From assembly GCA_963575745.1 (NCBI GenBank), contig CAUYUJ010016689.1, positions 75,001 to 139,000 on the forward strand: a stretch of 64,000 bases of DNA, read 5' to 3'. Shown piece after piece: positions 52,200-62,214 of the stretch. Under the pieces are notes generated by a model that worked only from the letters and a program-made list of their open reading frames with translations, did not search any database and was not told the DNA's origin. Origin of the DNA: Prorocentrum cordatum. Taxonomy: Eukaryota; Sar; Dinophyceae; Prorocentrales; Prorocentraceae. Made by a program: the position numbers and the translations under genes. The first letter of the stretch is position 1, and every line of letters starts with the position of its first letter.

Positions 52200-52555
52200 G
52201 AGATGATATATTCTTTTCTATAGGAAGGGAATCGACTCCCCCCCCGGGATTATCCGCCCCCTTCTTCGTATTGTAGTTTACACATGATCCTGCCCCTTCG
52301 TCCATCCTAAATCTGAGTGCGTATCGTCCAAACCGAGCCAGCGTTGCACCCCTGCCATCTTTTGCAACAGCTGATATGCGCGCGCACGTTTATCAATTAC
52401 GCTACCGAGGAACCCCACATACTTATGTAATGGCTGGAGTGGTGATAACTGAAGTGAAGCATGAGAGAATGATGTTCGCGGCCGCTGCCCCGCCGATGCC
52501 GTTGGTGACGCCAGTCAAAAGGAGAGGAGGGAGGAGAGTGGAGAGGAGAAGCGCC
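52200..52555. other. Short unassigned stretch
   Basis: Nothing recognised between the LINE remnant and the next satellite. Confidence 0.5.
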
Positions 52556-53285
52556 GCGCCCGCCACACTTTGCGAGTCCGAATCGGATAGCGACTGCACC
52601 CCCAAGGCCCCCCTTGTGGCGTCGAGGAGGCGCAGCGCTTGCCACGCCAGCGCACCCCGTGTGGCGTCGAGGAAGTGTCACGCCTGCCGCGCGCTGCGGG
52701 CCCGAAGCGGATAGGGACCGAACCCCCAGCGCACTCCTTCCGGCGTCGAGAAACTGCCGTGCCTACCACGTTTTGCGAGGCCGGGGCGGATAGCGCACCC
52801 CCAGCGTACCTCCTTTGTGGCGTCGAGGAAGTGCCACGCCTGCCACGTATTGCGAGCCCGAGACGGATATCGACCGCACCCCTAGCGCACCCCCTGTGGC
52901 ATCGAAAATGTCACGCCCGCCACGCGTTGCGAGCCCGAAACGGATATCGACCGCACCCCCAGCGCACCCCCTGTGGCGTCCAGAAAGTGCCACGCCTGCT
53001 AGGCTTCGCGGCAGGGAGACCACCCCCTGCGCACCCCCGATAGGGTGTCCAGAAAGTGCCCCGCCTGCTAGGCTTTGCGACAGTGTCGTGGATAACGGCC
53101 GCGCTGAAAGACCACCCCCTGCGTACCCCCTATGGTGTCCAGAACGTGCCACGCCTGCTAGGCTTTGCGGCAGTGTCGTGGATAGCAGCCGCGCTGAGAG
53201 ACCACCCCGTGCGCACCCCCTTATGGTGTCCAAAAAGTGCAGCGCCTGCTATGCTTTGCGACAGTGTCGTGGATAGCGGCCGCGC
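52556..53285. repeat. ~80-bp tandem satellite (about nine units)
   Basis: Units share GTGGCGTCGAGGAAGTGCC, CACGCCTGC and GCGCACCCCC; starts near 52658, 52740, 52815, 52895 and 52975. The last three units carry a different spacer (GACAGTGTCGTGGATA). Confidence 0.88.
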
Positions 53286-54889
53286 TGGAGCGTCGATTGG
53301 CGCCTGCGACCTCCTCTCAGCAAGGACATCACAGCTAGGCCACCAGATGTTGTAAAGCAACGCAGAGCTTAGAGCGAGCGTAGCACCGAAGTGGCCCGAT
53401 AGCTCGATCGATCGATCCTCCTCCTCCTACCCCTCCCTTCCACCTCAGCCTCCTCCAGACCCTCCTCCCCCAGCCCTTACAACCAGGGGTGTCAGACCGA
53501 CGCCGACTATGCTGGCTTCCGGCTCGAGCGCCAGAGGCTAACATTCTCAAGCATAGTTGAATGTCCAATGGTGTTCGTTATTTGTTGTGCAGGTTTTCCC
53601 AGGCGTGGTGTTGTCAGCACTTCTCATGGCGCGCTCGATTTGTTGACGCAGTGCGACGTGTTCTCGAGAGCTCTGTTACTGCGCTTACGCATGTTCACAA
53701 AGCCCCAAGCACCTCGGTACAGTCATATATCCCTTTGCCGTTTTGTGGATTGATTGGTCGTTGCTATCTTCTTCGCGCGTGAGTCCTATGCTCACCAGGC
53801 CAGAACGTGATGTGCACGTTCTCCCCAGACGACAAGGCCTACCCGTCTAGTCGCGCTCCCCTCTTGCAGCTCGTCACTGTGTTCGGGCTCCACCGACGCC
53901 TGGGTGCGTCTTCTGCTGCAGGAGATGGGTGAGAGGGGCGAGTGCGTGTCGGGACAACGTCGCCCATCCCTGGCTGTATTCGTCCTCGTGGGTCCTCTTG
54001 GGGCCCCTTGGAGATTCCTCGTGGCCATGACTGGGTCCACCTCGAAGAACTGTAATCAGGATGGACCGGTTTGAGTGGACCCTGCGATAGGGAGGGAGGT
54101 GGGAGCGAGGGGATACCCATGATTCTACGTTTTTCCCCCAGGCCCCTGTGCCCCTCCTCCACGCACCACTGCTCTCAGCCCCGCGCGTCAGAGGAAGGTG
54201 GAGGTCCGACCTTCATAGATAGGTTCCCCCTCACACCAGCTGATTTCGGACGCGCCCGAAAGGGCGCAAAAGAAAAACTCGCTTCGCGGTCCGTGCACGG
54301 CAGCTGCGTGTCGTGTCGATGCGGCGGCGACCCCAGCCTGGGGAACGCCGCCAATGGCCCGCCCGCCACTTCTGGGCGGCAACCTGTGGGGCCTGCCCAG
54401 GGTGGGGGCCCAGGCGTCGTGGAGGGGGCGCGAGGGTGGGCGCTAGGTCTGGCAGGCGGCCTGGGACGAGGATCAGCCAGAGCGTCCCAGAGCGCTCTCA
54501 GAGCGTGCCAGGGCGCTCTGGAATCGACCGCGGCGCCCGATACATGCCCAAGACCTGCTGGCTCCCAGAGATTCCCACATATTTCCGGTCTATCCTCGTC
54601 GGAGTTTGCCTCCGTTTTGCCTTCGTGTTATCCTAGGGTCCGCAGAGATCTAGGGCAGCGAACTTTGCTGGTAGGATTCTGGTCTGAGCGGAACTCCTCT
54701 CTTCTTCCATGCGCGGCGGTTTCTCTTCCTTTTCCTTGCGTGCGGGCGCATTTCGATACGGCGCAGCCTGGTGTAGCTTCGACCTCTGCGAGCCTCCTTG
54801 TCGTCTCGATTATGAGCCTGTGTCGGGGGTCCCGCGCGTGATTCACAATCTCCGTCCATTTCCATGCTCAATGCACAAAGAAACCCGAT
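53286..54889. other. Unassigned stretch, no gene seen
   Basis: No convincing exon or domain on either strand. A GATCGATCGATC tract occurs near 53405, and a cluster of GAGCGT/CAGAGCGC short repeats near 54480-54520. Confidence 0.5.
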
Positions 54890-55800
54890 GGATGTCCTAG
54901 AGCATTTCCTAATGTGTGTTCCTATGGAGATCCTACAGAAGGAATCCTATGGAGTTCTTTAGGATTCCGATGGATTTCCGGAGGAATCCCAAATAATCCC
55001 ATCGGAACACAACATATTGCTTTAGGATTCTTATGGGTACCCTCAGGAATACCATGGATGTCCGTAGGATTCCTATATAGTGCCCGCGGAACCCAATTGA
55101 TTTCCCAAGAGGTCCCATCGAATTTCGCAGGAACCTATGGATGCCCTAAGGAATCCTACGGCTTTGCATAGGATTCCTATGTATGTCCTATGGAATAGCA
55201 TGCATGTCCTAAGGAACATTTCGGATGTCCTGAGGAACCCTGTAAAGTTCCATGTTAATCCAATTGATTTCCTAAGGAATCGAATGGCTGTCCTAAGGCA
55301 TCATCGAAGGAAACCATCGATTTCCTTGGGCTTCCTATGGGTATCGTAAGGAATCCTCAGGGTGTCCACTGGATTCTTATGGATTTCTCCAGGAAGCCTA
55401 TGGATGTCCTAAGGAACCCCATGGCTTCCTAAGGAATCGTATGGATATCCTAGGGTCCTAGGGCATCCTGTGGATTTCCATGGGAGTCCTATGGATTTCC
55501 TGGGGTAACCAATGGAATTCTTAAGGAATCCAATGCATGTCCTTAGGATTCCTATCGATATCCTGAGGAGTCAGTTGGGTTTCCATTGGATTCTATGGAA
55601 GTCTTGAAGATCCCAATCGGTTTCCTTAGGATTCCCATTGGTATCTTCAGACATCCGATGGAGTTCCAATGAATTTCGTGAATGTCCTTCGGAATCCTAT
55701 GGAATTCTCAAGGAATCCGATGGCTATCCTACGGCGTCCTATGGATTCCCATAGGATTCTTATTGCTTTCCGAAGGACTCCTATGGATTTCTTTATTATT
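54890..55800. repeat. CCTAAGGAATCCTATGGAT minisatellite
   Basis: About 900 bp of 18-22-bp units (AGGATTCCTATGGATTTCC, CCTAAGGAATCC). Units are near-palindromic because AGGATTCC and GGAATCCT alternate, so both strands look alike. Confidence 0.9.
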
Positions 55801-55989
55801 CTCATGGACGTTTAGGATCACCTTGATCATCATCATCGTCATCCTCCTCATCATTATGATGAGATCTTCGGGAAAACGTTTATGAACCCGCCTGGACCAA
55901 GGATTCTATGGTTCCCAGTTCCCAAGGGGTTATTATCTGGAGCGTAGGGTTACTCGTCGACTGTACCGAGCATTCGACAAAAGTGGTCT

Positions 55990-56560
55990 TGCACGGCCCA
56001 CGCCGCAGGCGGGAGCGGTCGGATCTGAATCGCTGCGCCTTCTGCCGCCAGTTCCCTGCGCGGAGCCAGGTGGCGGCAAAATTTGGACAGGCGTGGGGCC
56101 TTTGGGGGCCATCTCTGGGCCTCGTGGAGGCATCCTGGGGTATCTCGGGTCACCTCTGGCATCTTGCCAAGTATGTGGGCCATCTTGGGGCCTGGGGCCC
56201 ATCTCGGGGGCCTCTTGGGGGACACCTTGGGGCCTTGAGCGTTGGGAGGTCATCCAGATCTGGTCCGCATCGTGGGGTCCTTTGCGACCATCCTGGTCAA
56301 TGCCAGGGGTATGGGGCGATCTTGGGCCATCGTGGGCGCAGCACATGGCGAAGCACATGACATGCACATCTGTTATCTAATGGCGCTTGCCCTCTCGGAA
56401 GCGTCTTCGGACCCTCTTGGGCCCTTCTTGGAGGCATCGTGGAGCATTCTTTGGCCTTCGTGGGATCCTGAGGCCCTCTTCCGCTTGTGGGGCCGTCATA
56501 GGGGCCTCTTCGACTCTCTTGGATATGCGGTGGCTTCCGCATGGGAATTCTGGGGCAATC
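55990..56560. repeat. GGCCTTGGGGGCC / CTTGGGGCC repeat
   Basis: Degenerate GC-rich short repeats of the same family as 661-1420 and 57995-60770, more diverged here. Confidence 0.65.
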
Positions 56561-57120
56561 TAGAGCGGCCAAGAGGCAGAAGGACTCCCTCCTCCCAGGT
56601 TGGTCTTCGGGAACTGACCGCACCCCCCCAACAGGCCTGGAGACGCAAGAGGCAAGAAACATGATAGGGCGCAGACGACAGACCCCGCAGCCCCGCGCCT
56701 CCCAAGGGGACCGGCGAACTTCTCCTGCCTTCCTGCCTCGTGCCCCTGCCCGCTCTCGTGTCTCTTCCTGCCTTGTGGCCCCTGTACGGCGCAGCGCGGC
56801 AACCTGTTCATCTCGAGGCCCATCGCAGCAGAGGGACGACACCCGCTCCGGTATCCACCTGGGCTCGAGCGTCCATCTGGCGGACCCGCGCGAGCGTGAC
56901 GGTCCAACGGGACCTCGCCTCGGGTTGATTTTGAGAACGCCGTGCGTGCGCTTCTGCGTCGGGGAGTGCGTGCGCCGAGGCATGCGGTCGAGTCGAGCAA
57001 GGCTGGACGTCTGGGAGAGGCAGGAGGCGAATGAGCGTCTCTGCGGATCCCTGTCCCCAAGCCTTCGAGATCCGAAAGAGCCCAACCAATTCGACCTGAC
57101 TTGTGCCCTCGTCTTGCAGG
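56561..57120. other. Upstream of the EF-hand exon, probably intron or UTR
   Basis: Open in the exon's frame but without protein-like composition (Arg/Pro/Ser-rich). It ends in a pyrimidine-rich CCCTCGTCTTGCAG, a good splice acceptor at 57120. Confidence 0.45.
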
Positions 57121-57788
57121 TCCTGAGCACCGAGAAGAAAGGAAAAGGCGGGGAGGAAGAAGAAGAAGAAGAAGAAGCAAAAGAGAAAGTAGAGTCGTGT
57201 GAGTGGAACGGCCGTATCCATATGAGCAGAGACGAGAAGAGAGACCTGCTGTCAGTTATTGAAGCAAGCGCTGGCAGCGCAATGCATCGTGACAACCGGC
57301 TCACCTTGGACGAGATCAAGGCTTGCATCGAGAGAAAGCAGAACCGAGCGTTTATTCTGCAGGATTTGCCTGAGAGTATTGCAGCCCTCGCAAATGTGAA
57401 ATACGTGGAAGCTTGCTTCAAGCACAGAGACCAGGACGGCTCTGGCAAGCTCGATGAGTCAGAGTGGATCGATTTCTTGGAGGACTTAGAGTACCTACAC
57501 CATGCTTACCTCCTGAACAATGCCTTTCAACAGTGTAGAGCCTTTTTCGGCCTGGGTCGAAACTATTTCCATGATACGGAAGGAACATCCTCAACCTCAA
57601 GTCAATTGGACCACCTGACCTTGTTGAACATCACCCGTGGGGCTTTTGGCAGCGAGGATTTGTTGCCTCTATCGCCTCAAGATGTGTCTGGTGGCGCAGG
57701 TGCCGAGGCCGAGTTGCCAAAGAAGAGCCGTTTACAGTTTGGATTGGATCCTGAGTGGAGGAGTTGCTGGAAAGATTTCATTTTTTAT
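57121..57788 (+). CDS. EF-hand protein exon (partial gene)
   Basis: After the acceptor at 57120, the frame encodes a Lys/Glu-rich start, then DEKRDLLSVIEAS and DNRLTLDEIKACIE, a possible degenerate first EF-hand. A canonical calcium loop DQDGSGKLDESE follows at 57429-57464, with Asp, Asp, Ser, Asp and Glu at loop positions 1, 3, 5, 9 and 12, flanked by helices (VKYVEACFKHR and WIDFLEDLEYL). The last ~100 residues are unassigned. Protein-like sequence stops near 57788, where a dispersed repeat begins; the formal stop at 57855 lies inside that repeat. The gene is either truncated by the repeat or continues in an exon not identified. Upstream exons are also not identified. Binding of calcium is inferred from the intact loop. 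Confidence 0.7.
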
Positions 57789-57995
57789 CGAAGACGCCTA
57801 CAGCGAATCACCGCCGCCCCCTGCCTTTTTGGAAGCGCCTATGTGGCCGAACGTTGAGGCCAGACCTGCCAAGCTATCGGACCATGTGTTCCCCGAATCG
57901 GTTTGGAAAGCCTTCGGGGAACACGTAGGCATCTTGAAGGTTATCTTGGCCGTCTGGAGGCCATTTTGAGCTTTCAGGCCTTCTTGGAGGACGTC
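57789..57995 (+). repeat. Dispersed ~200-bp repeat, copy 1
   Basis: ATCGAAGACGCCTACAGC through GGCCATTTTGA, about 96 percent like 59189-59395. Directly followed by the GGCCGTCTTGGAGG array in both places. Confidence 0.9.
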
Positions 57996-59056
57996 TGGGA
58001 GGGCTCTTGGGCCGTCTTGGAGGCCATCTTGAGCGTTTTGGAGGCCTCTTGGACCGCCTTGGGGGCCTCTTGGGGCCGTCTTGGGCGATTGGGCCGTCTC
58101 GGGCCGTCGGAAGGCAGAAAAAACGCCAGGGGCATCAATGATTTTGGCCGTTTCGGGTATTCCTGGGGGCCCTCTTGGAGGCCTCTTGGGCCGTCTTGGG
58201 CCCAAGCCGTTTGGGGGGTCCCTATGGGCTGACTCGGGGCCCTCTTGGAATGCTCCAGGGCCGTCTTGGAGGCCATCTTGGGCGTCTGAAAGGCCTCCTG
58301 GGCCGTCTTGGGGGCCTTTTGGGGCCGTCTTGGGGGCCTCTCGGGCCGTTCTGGGGCCATCTTGGAGGCCTCTTGGGCGATCTGTGGGCGATCTTTGGGG
58401 GCTCTTGGGCCGTCTTTGGAAGCATCCGGGGCCGTCTTGGGCCAGCTTCGAGCCAACCTCGGCCATTTTGGTGGGTTCCTGGCACGGCTGACGCCGTCGG
58501 GAGCCATCTTGGGGGCCTCTCTGGGCCGACTTGGGGCCCTCTTGGGGCGCTTCGGGGCCGTCTTAGAGGCCATCGTGGGCGTCTTGGAGGCCTCTTGGCC
58601 CGTCTTGGGGCCCTCTTGGGGTCGTCTTGGCCGTCTTGGAGCTCTCTTGGAGCCCTCTTGGGGCCGTCTTGGGGGCTTCTTGCGCCGTCATGGGGCCATC
58701 TTGGAGGCCTCGTGGGCGATCTTGGGGCGATCTTGGGGGCCTCTTGGGCCGTCTTGAGCCGTCGGAAAGCCGAAAAGAAGCAAATGCCAAAATATGTCAA
58801 AAGCTGCAGGACAATCAATACTTTTGGCATCTTCGGGCCCTCCTGGAGGACCTCTTGAAGGCCTCTTCAGCCGTCTTGGAGGCCTCTTGGGGGCCTCTTC
58901 GGTTGTCTTGGGCCATCTTGAGGCTACCTTAGGCCGTCTTGGGTGCATCTTGGGCTTGGGCCGTCTTGGAGGCGTCTTGAGGCCATTTTAGCTCTCTTGG
59001 AGGCCATCTTGGCCGTCTCGGAGGCATCTTGGAGGTCATCTTGGGCCATCTTGAGC
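57996..59056. repeat. GGCCGTCTTGGAGGCCTCTTGG minisatellite, block 1
   Basis: Units of about 9-21 bp. It is interrupted near 58100 and 58770 by GCCGTCGGAAAGC.GAAAA...CAAATGCC-type segments, also present near 59870, 60470 and 62060. Confidence 0.9.
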
Positions 59057-59188
59057 GACAAAGCCGACGAGGCAGGCAGCCGGCGGGACGCGCTGAAGCT
59101 CCAGGGGGAGTTCTTCTGGGAAAAGAACAACCAAACCGTAAGAAGTCCAGCGCGCCAGGCACCCCTGTGATGAATCAACAGGGGGCGG
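59057..59188. repeat. Spacer segment repeated at 60090-60195
   Basis: Shares AAGCCGACGAG, GGGACGCGC and GAGGCACCCCTG.GATGAATC with 60090-60195. It ends CAGGGGGCGGCGG, which pairs with CCGCCGCCCCCTG about 20 bases into the next repeat. Confidence 0.75.
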
Positions 59189-59395
59189 CGGATCGAAGAC
59201 GCCTACAGCAAATCACCGCCGCCCCCTGCCTTTTTGGAAGCGCCTATGTGGCCGAACGTTGAGGCCAGACCTGCCAAGCTATCGGACCACGTGTTCCCCG
59301 AATCGGTTTGGAAAGCCTTCGGGGAACACGTGGGCATCTTGAAGGTTATCTTGGCCGCCTGGAGGCCATTTTGACCCTTCGGGCCTTCTTGGAGG
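59189..59395 (+). repeat. Dispersed ~200-bp repeat, copy 2
   Basis: Copy of 57789-57995 with a few substitutions. Confidence 0.9.
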
Positions 59396-60770
59396 ACGTC
59401 TTGGAGGCCTCCGAGATGGCCGTCTTGGAGGCCATCTTGAGCGTCTTGGAGGCCGTCTTGGAGGCCTCTTCGGAAGTCTTGGAGGCATCTTGGGGCCATC
59501 TTCGCAGTCTTGGACGCCATCTTGGCCGTCTTCAAAAACCAAAGAAAATCAATGATTTTGGCATCTTCGGGCCCTCCTGGAGGACCTCTTGGAGGCCTCT
59601 TGGGCCGCCTTGGAGGCCTCTTGGTGGCCTCTTAGGCCGTCTTGGGTCATTTTGAGGCCATCTTAGGCCGTCTTGGGTGCATCTTCGGGCGTCTTGGACA
59701 TCTTGGGGCCTTCTGAGCCGTCTTCGAGGCCATCTTGGCCGACTTGGAGCTCTCTTGGAGCCCTCTTGGGGCCGTCTTGGGGGCTTCTTGCGCCGTCATG
59801 GGGCCATCTTGGAGGCCTCGTGGGCGAACTTGGGGCGATCTTGGCGGCCTCTTGGGCCGTCTTCAGCCGTCGGAAAGCCGAAAAGAAGCAAATGCCAAAA
59901 TCTGTCAAACACCTTGGAGGCCGTCTTGGAGGCCTCTTGGGGGCCTCTTGGGCCGTCTTGAGCCATCTTGAGGCCATCTTAGGCCGTCTTGGGTGCATCT
60001 TGGGCCGTCTTGGAGGCATCTTGGGGCCATCTTAGCCGTCTTGGAGGCCATCTTGTCCATCTTAGAGGCCATTTTGAGCCATCTTGAGCGAAGAAGCCGA
60101 CGAGATGAGCACCCTGACGGGACGCGCCGGATGCCCAGGGGGAAGCCAAAACCGAGAGGCACCCCTGCGATGAATCGACAGGGGGCGGCGGATCCTCGGG
60201 GGCCTCTTGGGGGCCAACTCTGAGGCCTCTTCGGGGCCTTGGGCCTCTCTTGGGCCTCTTGGGAGCCTCTCTGGGCCCTCCTGGGGCCCTGTCGGGCCGG
60301 AAGGCTCGAATTTTTGGTTCATGGTCCCCCTCTTTGACCCTTCTTGGGATTGTCTTCGTGGCCTCTTGGGCTGTCTTGGGATTTTCTTGGGCCGTCTTGG
60401 AGCCCTCTTGGCTCATCTTGGAGGCCTCTTGTGCCGTCTCGGGGCAAGGGTCTCCTGGGCCGTCTTGGAGCGTAGGAGAGCTGAAAAGGCGAGAACGCCC
60501 AAATCGTTCAAACACCAATGGCAAATCTATGATTGTGGCCTCTTGGGAGCCTCTTGGCAGGTTTCTTCGAGGCCTCGTGGACGTGGAGGCTTCTTGGATC
60601 GTCTTGGAGCCATCGTGCACGTCTTGAGACGATCTTTGTGCGTCTCGGGGTCCTCTTGGGCCAGACCCTCTTGACACGTCTTGGGGCCCTCTTGGGCCCA
60701 AAAAGGCCACGCGAGAAGATGCTCGGGACCCCAGGTGGCACGCGAGAAGCCCCGGTAGTTTTGGCAAAGT
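59396..60770. repeat. GGCCGTCTTGGAGGCCTCTTGG minisatellite, block 2
   Basis: Continuation of the array. Arg/Pro/Lys-rich minus-strand frames and Leu/Gly/Trp-rich plus-strand frames come from the repeat. Confidence 0.9.
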
Positions 60771-60814
60771 GGGTTCTGGGCCTTATAAAGATCTCCTCAG
60801 GATTAGACTAAGGC

Positions 60815-61150
60815 TTAGAGGATGACGGGAAGCGCCTCCGGCGTGCACCGTTGGTCCAGGGGTATTTGATTTCTCTCACTCTGGGGTGCCGATTGCACCG
60901 GGAATCCAGGCCCAGAGGGACAATATTTTTGCAAGTGGGGGGGTCCAGGGTCTAGGGGGGGAGTGATGGCGGGGTACCTGCTTTGCCGGGGACCTGGCGG
61001 ATGACGGGAAGCGCGCTTAGACTCGAAGAGTCTCGCGATGGACGTTGCATCCAGGCCCGGAGGTGCAATACTTTATCAAGTGGAGGGTCCGGGGGGTGGT
61101 GATGGCGGGGTGGTTCCTCCGCCGGGAACCTGGCGGATGACGGGAAGCGC
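60815..61150 (+). repeat. tRNA-Pro-derived SINE-like repeat
   Basis: 60845-60912 resembles a eukaryotic tRNA-Pro: CGTTGGTCCAGGGGTAT is a good A box/D arm, and TCTGGGGTGC matches the anticodon loop with TGG. The T arm (ATTGCACC) is degenerate, so it is not a working tRNA. The tail CCAGGCCC.GAGG..CAATA, with GGATGACGGGAAGCGC, is repeated at about 61040-61150, and that last motif occurs three times (60820, 61002, 61134). Confidence 0.55.
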
Positions 61151-61690
61151 TTTCGAAAGGCCCTGGCTCGAGCGATTGTGGCGTTTTTTCTCGTGTCAGC
61201 GGGGTCGCAAGCCCCCGCACAGCATGATTCTCAGTCGATGGCGAGATATGTTGTGTTTCGCTTCTCTTCTTATCGCCATCGCTAGCCGAAATACCCAACG
61301 CTGGAGGGCCGAGCGTTCGGTGGCGGCACGACCACCGTGGAGCTCCGTTTCGTCGGAAGTCAGTACTTTTAAAAATTGCCAGTTTGCCAGGGACATCTTC
61401 ACAACATTGAAATGTTCCTAACATCGTTCTGATATCGATACCGAAGTGTTTCAAGGCGAAGCAAAAAGAGCCCCCAGCGGACCACACTATGGTTCCTAAG
61501 GGCTGCCGGAATGACGGTTTCGCTGTAGGGACTTCCTCGAGTCAATGCCAAACCTGATGTCACCGTGTCGAAACATGATGCTACAGTCTTCGAATCGCTA
61601 TCGCGATTGCGTCAAGACGCCCCAAAACCGACCTCTACAAATTGTGATATCGCTAGGTGTTGTAGTGGCGTCCGGCCAGTGCCGCCTATC
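61151..61690. other. Unassigned stretch
   Basis: No gene recognised; a 127-codon plus-strand frame (61038-61421) lacks any known domain. Confidence 0.45.
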
Positions 61691-62140
61691 CGGGGCGCTC
61701 CCGATTGTGCTCGGGTTCGTTTGGAGGCCTATGGGGCCGTCTTGGGACCCTCCTGGGTCTGTCGCAGGAGGAAACATCTTGAGGGGGTCTTTGAGCCTCT
61801 TGGGGGCTTCTTGGAAGCCTTTCTGGTGTCTGAGGGTTTTCCTGGCCAGTCGGACGCCGTCGGAAGCCGTCTTGGGCGCCTCGGTGCGCCGTCTGGAAGC
61901 ACTCTGGGGGTGCTTCAGGGCCGCTTGGAGGCTATCTTGGCCGTCTTGGCGGCTTATGGGGCCGTCTTAGGACACCCCTGGGGCCATCTTAGGAGCCCTT
62001 TGGGTCGTCATAGATCCATTTTGGGGGCCTTTGGGGCGATCTTGTGGGCCGCTGAGGCCGTCGGAAGGCAGTAAAAATAATGAGGTTCGCAATTTGCGAT
62101 GCGGGCCTCTCCGGGCCTTTTTTGGAGGGCATCCTGCGCC
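61691..62140. repeat. GGCCGTCTTGG-type minisatellite, degenerate
   Basis: Same family as the 58-60.8 kb array, including the GCCGTCGGAAGGCAGTAAAAA segment near 62060. Confidence 0.75.
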
Positions 62141-62214
62141 ATGTTGGGCGCATATTGAGCCGCCTGGGAAATGTTTCGCAACACGGTCAGACAGGAGGCA
62201 TGCCAGCGCCTCGG

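Noticed and set aside
60845-60912. Functional tRNA-Pro gene
   Set aside because: The D arm and anticodon loop match, but the T arm and acceptor stem do not pair; kept as a tRNA-derived repeat.
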